A stretch of 41,515 nt of DNA from Chloroflexota bacterium (GTDB lineage: Bacteria > Chloroflexota > Anaerolineae > Anaerolineales > Anaerolineaceae), in assembly GCA_012517865.1 (NCBI GenBank), contig JAAYUC010000032.1:1-41515 (forward strand), read 5' to 3'. Both the position numbers and the translations under genes were made by a program. This document shows, piece by piece, positions 34,563-41,515 of the stretch (position 1 is its first letter; every line of letters begins with the position of its first letter). The notes beneath the pieces were generated by a model. That model was not told the origin of the DNA. It saw nothing but the letters and a program-made list of their open reading frames with translations, and ran no database searches.

Positions 34563-35573
34563 CTATTCGTCACGAAAATTTTTTTGGGCATTTGCTCGTC
34601 GGATAATCAAAACTACCAGTACCCCCAGAACGATCAATCCAGCTGCGAGAAGTGCCCACAGCATTAGAGTCGTAAAGGATAAATTGCCAGTTTTTTCCGA
34701 GGCGCTTAGTTCCTTGCTGCTAGCGGTCATCTGCGCTACCTGTGCCATCAGCGTCCCGTAGTGCCCGGCCTGACGGGTTTTTTCCGCGCCTGGTACAAGC
34801 GCGAGTGGGTCCGCTGGCTGGTGAAGTTCCAGCGTGCCAGCCAAGGTTTGTGTTACGGACCGGGTTGGCATTGGAGATTGCTCGCTGGGACTCCCTGTCG
34901 GTTCCGGGACTTCCGTCAGGATTGGCAAGCCACCGCCAGAATCCGGTGTGTTGCTTGGGGGAGCGCCCGTCGGGTAAGCCCCGCCTGCGGGCGGTGTGGG
35001 CGTGCGGGTCGGCGTGCGCGTGGGGGTGAGCGTTTGGGTCAGGGTAGGAGCCTGGGTTTGTGTCGAAGCTGGAGCAGTGGACGCATTTACCCGCACCACC
35101 CCACCACGGAGGTTTGGATAACCCAATGCGCCCTGTGGGTCTGCGAGTTCACCTTTGGTCAGCGTAATCGCGCTTTCGCCCTGGGAAAGGCCAGTAAAGC
35201 TCAGCTCAATGAGCGAACCGCTGCCACTCTTGCCAGGCTGCGCTTGCTGCGCCGCTGCCAGATGGAAACGGCCCGGTTCGTTCTCAAGAACATCCTGCGT
35301 CAGTTGAGTCAGAAAGCTGCCAAAACCCCAGGATATAAGCGAGACTATTGCGGGATTGTAAGTCAGCTCGATATCAAAAGCGTCCAGGTCCTCAACATCA
35401 CTTACCATAATATAGAGTGCTGCCTGCCCGTCTTTGGATATTTCTACCGCGGAAGGGCTGACGCTTAATTCCGTGACAGCCTGCGCGCGGGCCGGCGCCG
35501 CCGCTGCCAGCAGCCCAGCGACCGCCGATGCCGCCAGCATCCATCTGAAAAAACCAGTTAATCGCCGCGCCAT
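34563..35573 (-). CDS. secreted, membrane-anchored cohesin-domain protein
   Basis: 336 residues from the ATG at 35573, which has GGGAGG 7 bp upstream; the frame is open further upstream but that part is Arg/Gly-rich and lacks signals. Signal peptide about 1-32 (AAAPARAQA), a cohesin domain about 33-165 (LDAFDIELTYNPAIVSLI, GGVVRV end), a Thr/Pro-rich linker of about 110 residues rich in TPTRTPT, and a C-terminal membrane span about 305-328 with a basic tail. Cohesins bind dockerins in cellulosomes, but in non-cellulosomal bacteria such domains also appear in surface proteins. No dockerin is seen here. A TATAAT-like element lies at 35613-35618 on the minus strand. It stands alone. Confidence 0.85.
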   Translation of the reverse strand: MARRLTGFFRWMLAASAVAGLLAAAAPARAQAVTELSVSPSAVEISKDGQAALYIMVSDVEDLDAFDIELTYNPAIVSLISWGFGSFLTQLTQDVLENEPGRFHLAAAQQAQPGKSGSGSLIELSFTGLSQGESAITLTKGELADPQGALGYPNLRGGVVRVNASTAPASTQTQAPTLTQTLTPTRTPTRTPTPPAGGAYPTGAPPSNTPDSGGGLPILTEVPEPTGSPSEQSPMPTRSVTQTLAGTLELHQPADPLALVPGAEKTRQAGHYGTLMAQVAQMTASSKELSASEKTGNLSFTTLMLWALLAAGLIVLGVLVVLIIRRANAQKNFRDE

Positions 35574-35765
35574 CCGATGCCTCCCTGATAGATTCCTGGG
35601 TACCATGCCGGCATTATACCCCATACGCCTGGCAGGGAGTCGGCCGTATGTTTTCCCCCTGTCAAATTCTTTCAGGGCGCTTCCATTGAGCCCGCAGGCC
35701 GACTGCGGCGCGAATCCGGCACCCTGGCCGGGTTGCCCGCCCCAGGCTGGGGTCACCAAGCGCCA

Positions 35766-35795
35766 TTGAGGTCAAATATTAGGCTGTGATATAAT
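35766..35795 (+). promoter_or_regulatory. promoter of the polysaccharide cluster
   Basis: TTGAGG at 35766-35771, 18-bp spacing, and an extended -10 TGATATAAT with TATAAT at 35790-35795. Predicted start of transcription is near 35802, leaving a leader of about 114 bases before the NusG-like gene. Confidence 0.8.
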
Positions 35796-35816
35796 ATTAT
35801 TTTAGCAATTAGTACT

Positions 35817-35861
35817 GGATAAACGCTTTAAAAGGGTTCATTATCTTCTGGGTCTTTATCC
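35817..35861 (+). promoter_or_regulatory. leader stem-loop before the NusG-like gene
   Basis: GGATAAA (35817-35823) pairs with TTTATCC (35855-35861) around a 31-base loop in the 5' leader. NusG paralogs of the RfaH/UpxY/LoaP type are often recruited through such leader elements. No exact ops-like sequence was recognised. Confidence 0.4.
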
Positions 35862-35915
35862 AACAAGCCTGGGGATGATGAAAGCAATTCTGCCTTTTCG
35901 ATACACCAAAACCTT

Positions 35916-36431
35916 ATGACCGCGCAGTGGTACGCCCTCCAATCCAAACCGAACCAGGAGCACCTGCTCTGGTATCAGCTCGGCTTGCGTGGAATCGAAG
36001 CTTACTTCCCGCGCCTGACCGCCCGCCCTGTTAATCCGCGCGCGCGGACGCTGGTGCCGTATTTCCCGGGGTACCTCTTTGCGCGGGTGGACTGGCAAAC
36101 CCTGTCTTTCTCCAGTATCGCCTGGCTGCCAGGCATGCGCCGCATTGTATCCTTTGACGGCGAGCCCGCCAGCGTGCCGGACCACTTAATCACATCGCTG
36201 CGCTCCCGCGTGGAAGCAGCCAATCTGGAACAAAAAGATCCGTTGCAGGGCCTGCGGCAAGGCGACCCTGTGCGTGTGACGGCTGGCCCCTTTGCCGGTT
36301 ACGAAGCTATCTTTGATACGCGGCTGAACGGCGGTGAACGCGCGCGCGTGCTGCTCAGGTTCATCGCCAGTTTGCAGGTCAGCCTGGAAGTCCAGGCCGG
36401 CCAGTTGGAGCGTATTCGCGCGCGTCGGTGA
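35916..36431 (+). CDS. NusG-paralog antiterminator (RfaH/UpxY/LoaP-like)
   Basis: 171 residues. NGN domain about 1-110, opening with WYALQSKPNQEHLLWYQL and containing PYFPGYLFARVD, then a KOW domain about 113-171 (QGDPVRVTAGPFAGYEAIF). It is not the housekeeping NusG: it stands alone at the head of a surface-polysaccharide cluster, the usual place for specialised processive antiterminators that allow RNA polymerase to read through long operons. It would bind RNA polymerase beta' clamp helices. No strong ribosome-binding site before the ATG. Confidence 0.9.
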   Translation: MTAQWYALQSKPNQEHLLWYQLGLRGIEAYFPRLTARPVNPRARTLVPYFPGYLFARVDWQTLSFSSIAWLPGMRRIVSFDGEPASVPDHLITSLRSRVEAANLEQKDPLQGLRQGDPVRVTAGPFAGYEAIFDTRLNGGERARVLLRFIASLQVSLEVQAGQLERIRARR

Positions 36432-36512
36432 GCCGAGCAAACTGATCAGGGGGCAACAAACAAATAATCTGCCCGCCGGCAAGCAAAAGCCTTGTCGGAG
36501 GGGCGGATGCTT

Positions 36513-36536
36513 GGAAGGCTTCGGTTCCTTCCTTTA
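36513..36536 (+). terminator. weak terminator-like hairpin after the NusG-like gene
   Basis: GGAAGG (36513-36518) pairs with CCTTCC (36527-36532) around an 8-base loop, followed by TTTATT. It could be the site that the NusG-like factor must overcome for the downstream genes to be expressed. Confidence 0.4.
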
Positions 36537-36568
36537 TTAACCCGAAGCACACAGAATGGGATAGATTC

Positions 36569-37699
36569 ATGAAAAAAAGAAAAACAGGGTTCACAATAGG
36601 CATTTTACTGCTGCTGGCAGTGTGCGCGGCGGCCGGAGTGTATTGGGCCTGGAACAATCCCTTCTTTGGCCGTCGGCTCAGCGCCATCGTGCCGTCTCCG
36701 GCGGAAACCCAGGCAGCCGCGCAGCCCGCGGCAGAGAATCTCGTGCCAGGCTTAGCTGAAGGCACCGACGAAGCCCAGACGGACGCTGAAATACAGGCTC
36801 AGCTGGCGGAAGAAGCTCCGGAGATGGCTGCCCTGCTGCAAGCTCAGGAATCCGCGCGCGTTGAAGTCAAGGAACCGCAAACACAGAACCAGCCCTCCGC
36901 GGATCGGGGCCTTTGCAGCAGCGCGGGAGCGGTCAGCGCGTTGGTGCTGGGCATTGACGAGAACGAACAGGCCGATGCCATTCGCCTGATGCGTCTGGAC
37001 TTCATGGAGGAGCGCATTTCGGTCGTCTCAATCCCGCGCGACTTCTGGGTACCGGTGGTGGACATGAAAGAACACGGCATTGAATACGGCCGCATCAACG
37101 CCACCTACGGATACGGGGAATATTTCAACGGCAAAGGGGGCGGTATTGAATCCCTGACGAAGAACATTCAGGCCAACTTTGGCGTCAGTGTGGACCATTA
37201 CTTTGTGCTGCACTTCGCGGATATCGAGAAATATATTGACCGCGTCGGCGGTGTGGACGTGGTGCTTGAGGAAGCCGTTTACGACAAGGAACACAGCTTT
37301 TCAGCCGGGCCGCATCACTTTGACGGCGAAACCGCCGTGCTCTTCATGCGCATGCGCGAAGGCGACAGCGATTTTTACCGCGTGCGCAGGCAGTCGTTGG
37401 TGCTGACATGTTTTTACAAGAAGGTGATGAACGAGCTGAGCATCTGGCAGCTGGTCAGGCTGGGTGTAAGTGTGGTCAGCGACCGCTCGATTCTGACGGA
37501 TTTCAGCGCCAAAGACGTCTACGCGTTAGCCTGCCTGGCCGGGCGGCTCAGGAGCGAGGATGTTTCGTTCATAGAAATCCCCAAGGATATGTACCATGGG
37601 ATGACCACCAACAAAGGCGCTTCGGTGATTGTGCCGCACGCGGGCGTGCCAGCCTTTCTGCAGTCCGTGATGGATGGGAGTTATAAGGAAGAGGAATAG
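36569..37699 (+). CDS. LytR-CpsA-Psr (LCP) family protein
   Basis: 376 residues. A single N-terminal membrane span about 7-27 (signal anchor) is followed by an Ala/Glu-rich low-complexity stretch to about 115, then the LCP domain about 120-300 (SALVLGIDENEQADAIRLMRLDFMEERISVVSIPRDFWV; ARG-type residues in YRVRRQSLV; RINATYGYG). LCP proteins transfer undecaprenyl-linked polymers to the cell wall or other acceptors outside the membrane. Its place beside a Wzm-type permease fits polysaccharide attachment or export. Upstream GGGAT is a weak ribosome-binding site. Confidence 0.92.
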   Translation: MKKRKTGFTIGILLLLAVCAAAGVYWAWNNPFFGRRLSAIVPSPAETQAAAQPAAENLVPGLAEGTDEAQTDAEIQAQLAEEAPEMAALLQAQESARVEVKEPQTQNQPSADRGLCSSAGAVSALVLGIDENEQADAIRLMRLDFMEERISVVSIPRDFWVPVVDMKEHGIEYGRINATYGYGEYFNGKGGGIESLTKNIQANFGVSVDHYFVLHFADIEKYIDRVGGVDVVLEEAVYDKEHSFSAGPHHFDGETAVLFMRMREGDSDFYRVRRQSLVLTCFYKKVMNELSIWQLVRLGVSVVSDRSILTDFSAKDVYALACLAGRLRSEDVSFIEIPKDMYHGMTTNKGASVIVPHAGVPAFLQSVMDGSYKEEE

Positions 37700-37853
37700 T
37701 CCGCCCAGGCGTGGGATTACCGGCAGATACTTTGTGCGCCCCAACGGCGGCTTGCGAACAGGCACAGGGAGACAAACCGCAGCATTTGATGCAAATGGCG
37801 CGCGTCGGTCCATTCCATGAAACATGTCAGATAACACCAAACATGAGAAGAAA

Positions 37854-38434
37854 ATGTCTTACAGCGATTTCCGCCGCCTGACCCGAGCTGACCTTTATCG
37901 GTACGCGGGCTCCGCACGCCTCAAGGACCACCTCTTCCATTACCTATTCTCCCCGGGCTACCGCTGTACCTGGTGGATGCGTTTGTGCGTTTTTTGAGCG
38001 CCGGAAAACTGCGGCGACTCTTCTTTCCATTGGCATGGCTGATTAACCACGGCCAGCAAATCCGCTTCGGCATCGGCATTTCGTATAAAACTAAAATTGG
38101 ACCTGGCCTTTACATCGGGCACGAAGGCGGCATCGTCGTCAGCGAATTTGCCGTGATTGGCCGCAACTGCAACCTTTCCCACCAGGTCACCATCGGCGTA
38201 AGCCGCAGGGGCGCGCGCCCGGGCGTTCCTACGATTGGGGATAATGTCTACATAGGCCCCGGAGCCAAGCTTTTCGGCGCGATTGTTGTGGGCGATAACG
38301 CCGCCATCGGCGCCAACTGCGTGGTGACGCATGATGTGCCGGAAAATGCTGTGGTAGTTGGTATACCGGGAAAAGTAATCTCATACGAAGGGTCGCAAGG
38401 CTATATCAACAATAACGATGATGAACAGGCATAA
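37854..38434 (+). CDS. serine-acetyltransferase-like hexapeptide protein, frameshifted
   Basis: The N-terminal part is read from 37854 (MSYSDFRRLTRADLYRYAG…; an earlier in-frame ATG is at 37824) and stops at TGA 37995-37997, directly after a run of six T (37990-37995). The rest is in the -1 frame (FLSAGKLRRLFFPLAWLINHG…) to 38434. Joined, they give about 193 residues, the size of short CysE-like acetyltransferases in polysaccharide clusters. The C-terminal left-handed beta-helix is intact (GNNCVVTHDVPENAVVVGIPGK region). Such enzymes acetylate sugars or serine using acetyl-CoA. A one-base sequencing or assembly error, transcriptional slippage, or a true mutation would each explain it. The fragment from GTG 37973 could also be translated alone. 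Confidence 0.85.
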
Positions 38435-39878
38435 CAAGCTGGTATTTGTTTTAGCTGCAATCCTGGGGCTTTCTCTGCTTGGGCTTGCCGCGCAATTTGC
38501 GCCGTCACTTTATAACCGCCCAATCACGGATGATTTGTGCACAGCCGGCTCCGTAAACGATGCCCCGTTCTTTGAGTATGTGCGAAATGACTACCGCGGT
38601 TGGACTGGACGATACAGTTACATTGCCTTCACCGGCCTTGCCGCACTGGCTGGCCCGCGTTTCGCCAGCATGCTGCCGCTTCTCTTAGTGCTTTCCTGGT
38701 TCTGCGTCTTGGTCTGGGCGCAGCTGCCCTTGCTTAATTATCTCAAGTTAGCCCCCCAGCTGCTTTATGCGGCAGCTCTCGGCAGTTTCTTCCTTGCCGT
38801 GATATCCCACTCCCTGCCAAGCTTCTTTGAATCCCTTGTCTGGGGAGCCGGGGCCATCAACTACACCATGCCGCTGGTCTTTTTTACGCTTGCGGCAGGG
38901 CTTCTGCTTCGAACCTGGTTTGATGAAAAGGAACATCGCCTGATTCCCATTGTTGTTCTTGTCTTCGTTTGCGGTGGCTTTTCAGAAATTTTCGGCCTGC
39001 TCCAAATCGCAATCTTTGCTTCATTAATCGCTTTCCTGTTTCTAACTAAAGCCCGCGCTGCGCACAAGCGCTTTTCGCAGATGTTATTGGCTGCGCTGCT
39101 GTCCGCTTTGCTTGCCTTTGCGATTGTCTACCTCGCCCCGGGCAATGCCGTGCGGCAGGCAGCTTCCAGCCATCCTCAGCCCACTTCGCTGGCACGGCTG
39201 CCCTGGTTGGTGGTTCGGTCCACTTTGGTGGAGTTTTATAGTTACCTCATTCACGCGCGTTACTGGATACTGCCGCTTTTTCTTGTTCCGTTTTCTTTTG
39301 GCATACTTCAACAAAGCGCCATGCCGGGATTGGAGCCGGCGCAGGTATTGTGCGCTAAACAGAAATTGATGCGCTCTATCGTTCGCGTTAGCCTGATTGT
39401 TCTCGGCCTGGCACTCGTGGCCGCAGTGCCGTCTTCATATATTCAAGGAGATGCACCTGTTTCGCGCGCGATGATTCTCTTTTTCGCTTTTCTCATCCCG
39501 GGCGCAGGAGCCTGCAGTTTTTTGCTCGGCCGCCTTGTTGTTCTTCCTGGACGGGCCAGACCATCCTCTTTTGCGGGCGCTGATAGGCGGCAAAACCAGC
39601 CCCTGATGTACCTTGCGCTGCTTTCTGTGGCTGTTGGCGTCGCGTTTAGCATGCAAAAAGCCGTCCAGCTGGTGCCGGTTCAACAGCAGTTCGCCCGGGC
39701 CTGGGACGCGCGCGACCAGGAATTGCGAACTCTTGCCTCAAGCGGTGTCCGGGATGCGCAAGCCCCTATGCTGGTGAACGCCTATGGGTATTCAGACCTG
39801 AACGATAATCCAAAACACTGGGTAAACCGCTGCGCAGCCCATTACTATCACCTGGAAACCCTGACCAAAAGCAATTAA
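38418..39878 (+). CDS. polytopic membrane protein, DUF6056/GT-C-like
   Basis: 486 residues (ATG at 38418 or 38421) overlapping the previous gene by about 17 bp. About ten to eleven hydrophobic spans. After the first span an N-terminal extracellular loop carries ITDDLCTAGS, similar to the Asp-Asp motif in GT-C glycosyltransferases and DUF6056 proteins; a WTGRYSYI segment follows and a soluble tail of about 70 residues ends it. A glycosyltransferase or polymerase role in the polysaccharide pathway is plausible, from context. No strong ribosome-binding site, so coupled translation is likely. Confidence 0.75.
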   Translation: MMNRHNKLVFVLAAILGLSLLGLAAQFAPSLYNRPITDDLCTAGSVNDAPFFEYVRNDYRGWTGRYSYIAFTGLAALAGPRFASMLPLLLVLSWFCVLVWAQLPLLNYLKLAPQLLYAAALGSFFLAVISHSLPSFFESLVWGAGAINYTMPLVFFTLAAGLLLRTWFDEKEHRLIPIVVLVFVCGGFSEIFGLLQIAIFASLIAFLFLTKARAAHKRFSQMLLAALLSALLAFAIVYLAPGNAVRQAASSHPQPTSLARLPWLVVRSTLVEFYSYLIHARYWILPLFLVPFSFGILQQSAMPGLEPAQVLCAKQKLMRSIVRVSLIVLGLALVAAVPSSYIQGDAPVSRAMILFFAFLIPGAGACSFLLGRLVVLPGRARPSSFAGADRRQNQPLMYLALLSVAVGVAFSMQKAVQLVPVQQQFARAWDARDQELRTLASSGVRDAQAPMLVNAYGYSDLNDNPKHWVNRCAAHYYHLETLTKSN

Positions 39879-39893
39879 TCTGGGTAAACAATC

Positions 39894-40748
39894 ATGAACA
39901 ACGAAGAAACTGAAACCTGGGACCTCGTCATCACGCCCCGCAAAAAGTGGTACGACCTGCAGCTTCGAGATATCTGGCGCTACCGCGACCTTATCACCCT
40001 CTTTGTGCGGCGGGATTTTGTTTCGCGCTACAAGCAGACCATCCTTGGCCCGCTCTGGCTCATCATCCAGCCGATAATCAGCTCCCTCATCTACACCATT
40101 GTTTTTGGCAACATTGCCCGGCTGCCCACCGACGGCCTCCCCCAGATGCTTTTCTACCTGTCTGGCACAGTATTGTGGCATTACTTTTCGAACTGCCTGA
40201 CCGGAACCTCGCAGACATTTATTCAAAACGCGCACATCTTTGGCAAGGTCTACTTCCCCCGCCTGGTAATGCCCATCTCCATTGTAATCTCCAACCTGAT
40301 CACTCTGGCCATCCAGTTCACCCTGTTTATCAGTTTTTGGGTATTCTTCTTTGCCAGAGGCGCGGAAATTCACATCACCAGTTGGGCGCTGGCTTTCCCC
40401 TTGCTGGTCTTCTTGATGGCAGGCCTGGGCCTCGGCCTTGGAATCATCATTTCCTCTCTCACCACCAAATACCGCGACCTGAACTACCTGGTGGGCTTTG
40501 GCGTTTCGCTGTGGATGTATATCACCCCCATCATCTACCCGGTCTCGTCCATCCCGCAGAAGTGGCAGTGGGTGGCCAACATTAATCCGATTACACCGAT
40601 AATCGAAACCTTTAGAATGGGTTTTTTGGGCCAGGGAGATGCTTCGTGGCAACGCCTGGCTTACAGCTTTGGCTGCACGCTGTTGCTGCTTTTTATTGGC
40701 GCGGTGATATTCAATCGGGTGGAAAAGACCTTTATTGACACTGTTTAA
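39894..40748 (+). CDS. ABC-2-type polysaccharide permease (Wzm/TagG-like)
   Basis: 284 residues with a cytoplasmic N-terminus (RDLITLFVRRDFVSRYKQTILGPLWLIIQP, the usual TagG/Wzm entry motif) and six membrane spans. It forms the membrane channel that exports lipid-linked polysaccharide with a Wzt/TagH ATPase; that ATPase is not in the window and could lie to the right. ATG at 39894, 15 bp after the previous stop, without a strong ribosome-binding site. Confidence 0.9.
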   Translation: MNNEETETWDLVITPRKKWYDLQLRDIWRYRDLITLFVRRDFVSRYKQTILGPLWLIIQPIISSLIYTIVFGNIARLPTDGLPQMLFYLSGTVLWHYFSNCLTGTSQTFIQNAHIFGKVYFPRLVMPISIVISNLITLAIQFTLFISFWVFFFARGAEIHITSWALAFPLLVFLMAGLGLGLGIIISSLTTKYRDLNYLVGFGVSLWMYITPIIYPVSSIPQKWQWVANINPITPIIETFRMGFLGQGDASWQRLAYSFGCTLLLLFIGAVIFNRVEKTFIDTV

Positions 40749-40803
40749 TCACTTCCACAGACCCACACTTGGATGAGCGGGTTTGAGTGCAGGCTTACCT
40801 GAA

Positions 40804-41515
40804 ATGCCCATATTCGAGACGAGAACAATTAAAAAAAACCTCTTTTGGACTGGCGGCTGGGACTCCACCTTTCGGCTGCTGCAGCTGCTATTGGAAAACC
40901 ACTGCCCTGTACAGACCTATTATCTGATTGATCACAATCAGCCTTCCTCCACAAGGGAAATTAAAAGTATGCAAAAATCAGGGCGCGGCTTTTTTTATAG
41001 GTTTCCAAAAACGCAGACCCTGCTCCTGCCGACGCGCTTTACAGAGATTTCAGTAATCAAGCCTAACTCTCGGATAACAAACGCGTACCTGGAAATCCTC
41101 AAATCGAAGCATCTTGGTGAACAATATGAATGGCTGGCCCGCTTCTGTGCTGAACACCATATCTTTGATAGGGAGCTCAGCATCGTGGATGACGGTGCGT
41201 TCCACCACTTCATTACAGACCTTAGTGGTAACAATGGCGGAAATGGAGCTTGTGAAGGCAAACCTAATAAAAAAGATTTGCTCGAAATTTTCCGGTTTTA
41301 CACCTTTCCGTTAATGAATCTGTCCAAACTACAAATGAAAAAGATCGCTGAAGACAGAGCTTGGATGGGAATTCTGAAGCTGACCTGGTTCTGCCACAAC
41401 CCCATTCTGGGTAAAATCCCATGTGGGAAATGCCGACCCTGTGAAATCGCGTTGGAAGAGGGCATGGGCTGGAGAATTCCAGCTGCTGTTCGTTGGACGA
41501 CAAATATTACTCGGA
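40804..41515 (+). CDS. QueC-like PP-loop protein, partial at right edge
   Basis: Open from ATG 40804 to the end of the window (at least 237 residues, no stop). It has a PP-loop, TGGWDST at 16-22 (family form SGGxDS), and a Cys cluster Cys197, Cys207, Cys210, Cys213 (CHNP…CGKCRPC) like the zinc site of 7-cyano-7-deazaguanine synthase QueC. The core between them is diverged and lacks other clear QueC features. In this place, beside surface-polysaccharide genes, it more likely activates a carboxylate or amide with ATP than makes queuosine. The start lies 55 bp after the permease stop. Confidence 0.75.
   Translation, partial: MPIFETRTIKKNLFWTGGWDSTFRLLQLLLENHCPVQTYYLIDHNQPSSTREIKSMQKSGRGFFYRFPKTQTLLLPTRFTEISVIKPNSRITNAYLEILKSKHLGEQYEWLARFCAEHHIFDRELSIVDDGAFHHFITDLSGNNGGNGACEGKPNKKDLLEIFRFYTFPLMNLSKLQMKKIAEDRAWMGILKLTWFCHNPILGKIPCGKCRPCEIALEEGMGWRIPAAVRWTTNITR

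Noticed and set aside
39792..40652. 286-codon minus-strand frame opposite the Wzm-type permease
   Set aside because: The plus strand encodes a clear ABC-2 permease; this frame is highly charged and matches nothing.

Overview
The window looks like a chromosomal stretch from an anaerobic member of the Chloroflexota, probably Anaerolineae-like. The clues are two solute-binding lipoproteins with long Thr-Glu-Ala-Pro linkers, an ABC- and ferredoxin-rich strictly anaerobic gene set (AOR-family oxidoreductase, class I Fe-S fumarase, AprAB-like flavoprotein plus ferredoxin), and a membrane-anchored cohesin-like protein. This placement is inference from style; there is no rRNA or other marker gene in the window.

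Layout. 1-518: a 75-bp tandem repeat and a promoter, then a CBS-CBS-ACT sensor gene (519-1160) with its own terminator. 1325-12836 (minus): one long run of co-directional genes. In transcription order these are cupin, TIM-barrel protein, creatininase-family amidohydrolase, AOR-family tungsto/molybdoenzyme, MoaD/ThiS-like protein, a complete LivG-F-H-M-K type ABC importer, an alpha/beta hydrolase and an IclR-family regulator. 12837-13150: a 314-bp divergent control region with two strong sigma70-like promoters, each followed at the same distance by the same 23-bp motif. 13151-20164 (plus): nitroreductase, a small Cys-containing unknown, two-subunit CoA-transferase, 2x[4Fe-4S] ferredoxin, malic enzyme, two-subunit class I fumarase/tartrate dehydratase and an LDH2/MDH2-family dehydrogenase, closed by a very strong terminator. 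I read 1.3-20.2 kb as one catabolic locus: import of a small organic acid or amide, hydrolysis, redox steps, CoA activation, and entry into malate/pyruvate metabolism. The substrate cannot be read from sequence.

20.5-33.8 kb is a second locus. Plus-strand genes encode a Cys-rich FAD oxidoreductase, an unknown 186-residue protein and an enterochelin-esterase-like hydrolase. Minus-strand genes encode a metallo-beta-lactamase-fold hydrolase, a complete peptide/opine-type importer (OppA-B-C-D-F), and an AprB-like ferredoxin next to an AprA/FrdA-like flavoprotein. A LysR regulator sits at the right end. The same 23-bp inverted repeat (8-bp arms, 7-bp spacer) lies over the lysR promoter and, 12.5 kb away, about 63 bp upstream of the predicted start of the FAD-oxidoreductase transcript, tying the two arms together.

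33.8-34.6 kb is gene-poor, with a strong terminator and a possible remnant of a permease gene. 34.6-35.6 kb (minus) is a secreted, membrane-anchored cohesin-domain protein. 35.8-41.5 kb (plus) is the start of a surface polysaccharide cluster: NusG/RfaH/LoaP-like antiterminator behind a good promoter and a folded leader, LytR-CpsA-Psr protein, a frameshifted serine-acetyltransferase-like gene, a polytopic membrane protein, a Wzm-type ABC-2 permease and a QueC-like PP-loop protein that runs off the right end.

No tRNA, rRNA, CRISPR array, insertion sequence or replication origin was recognised.
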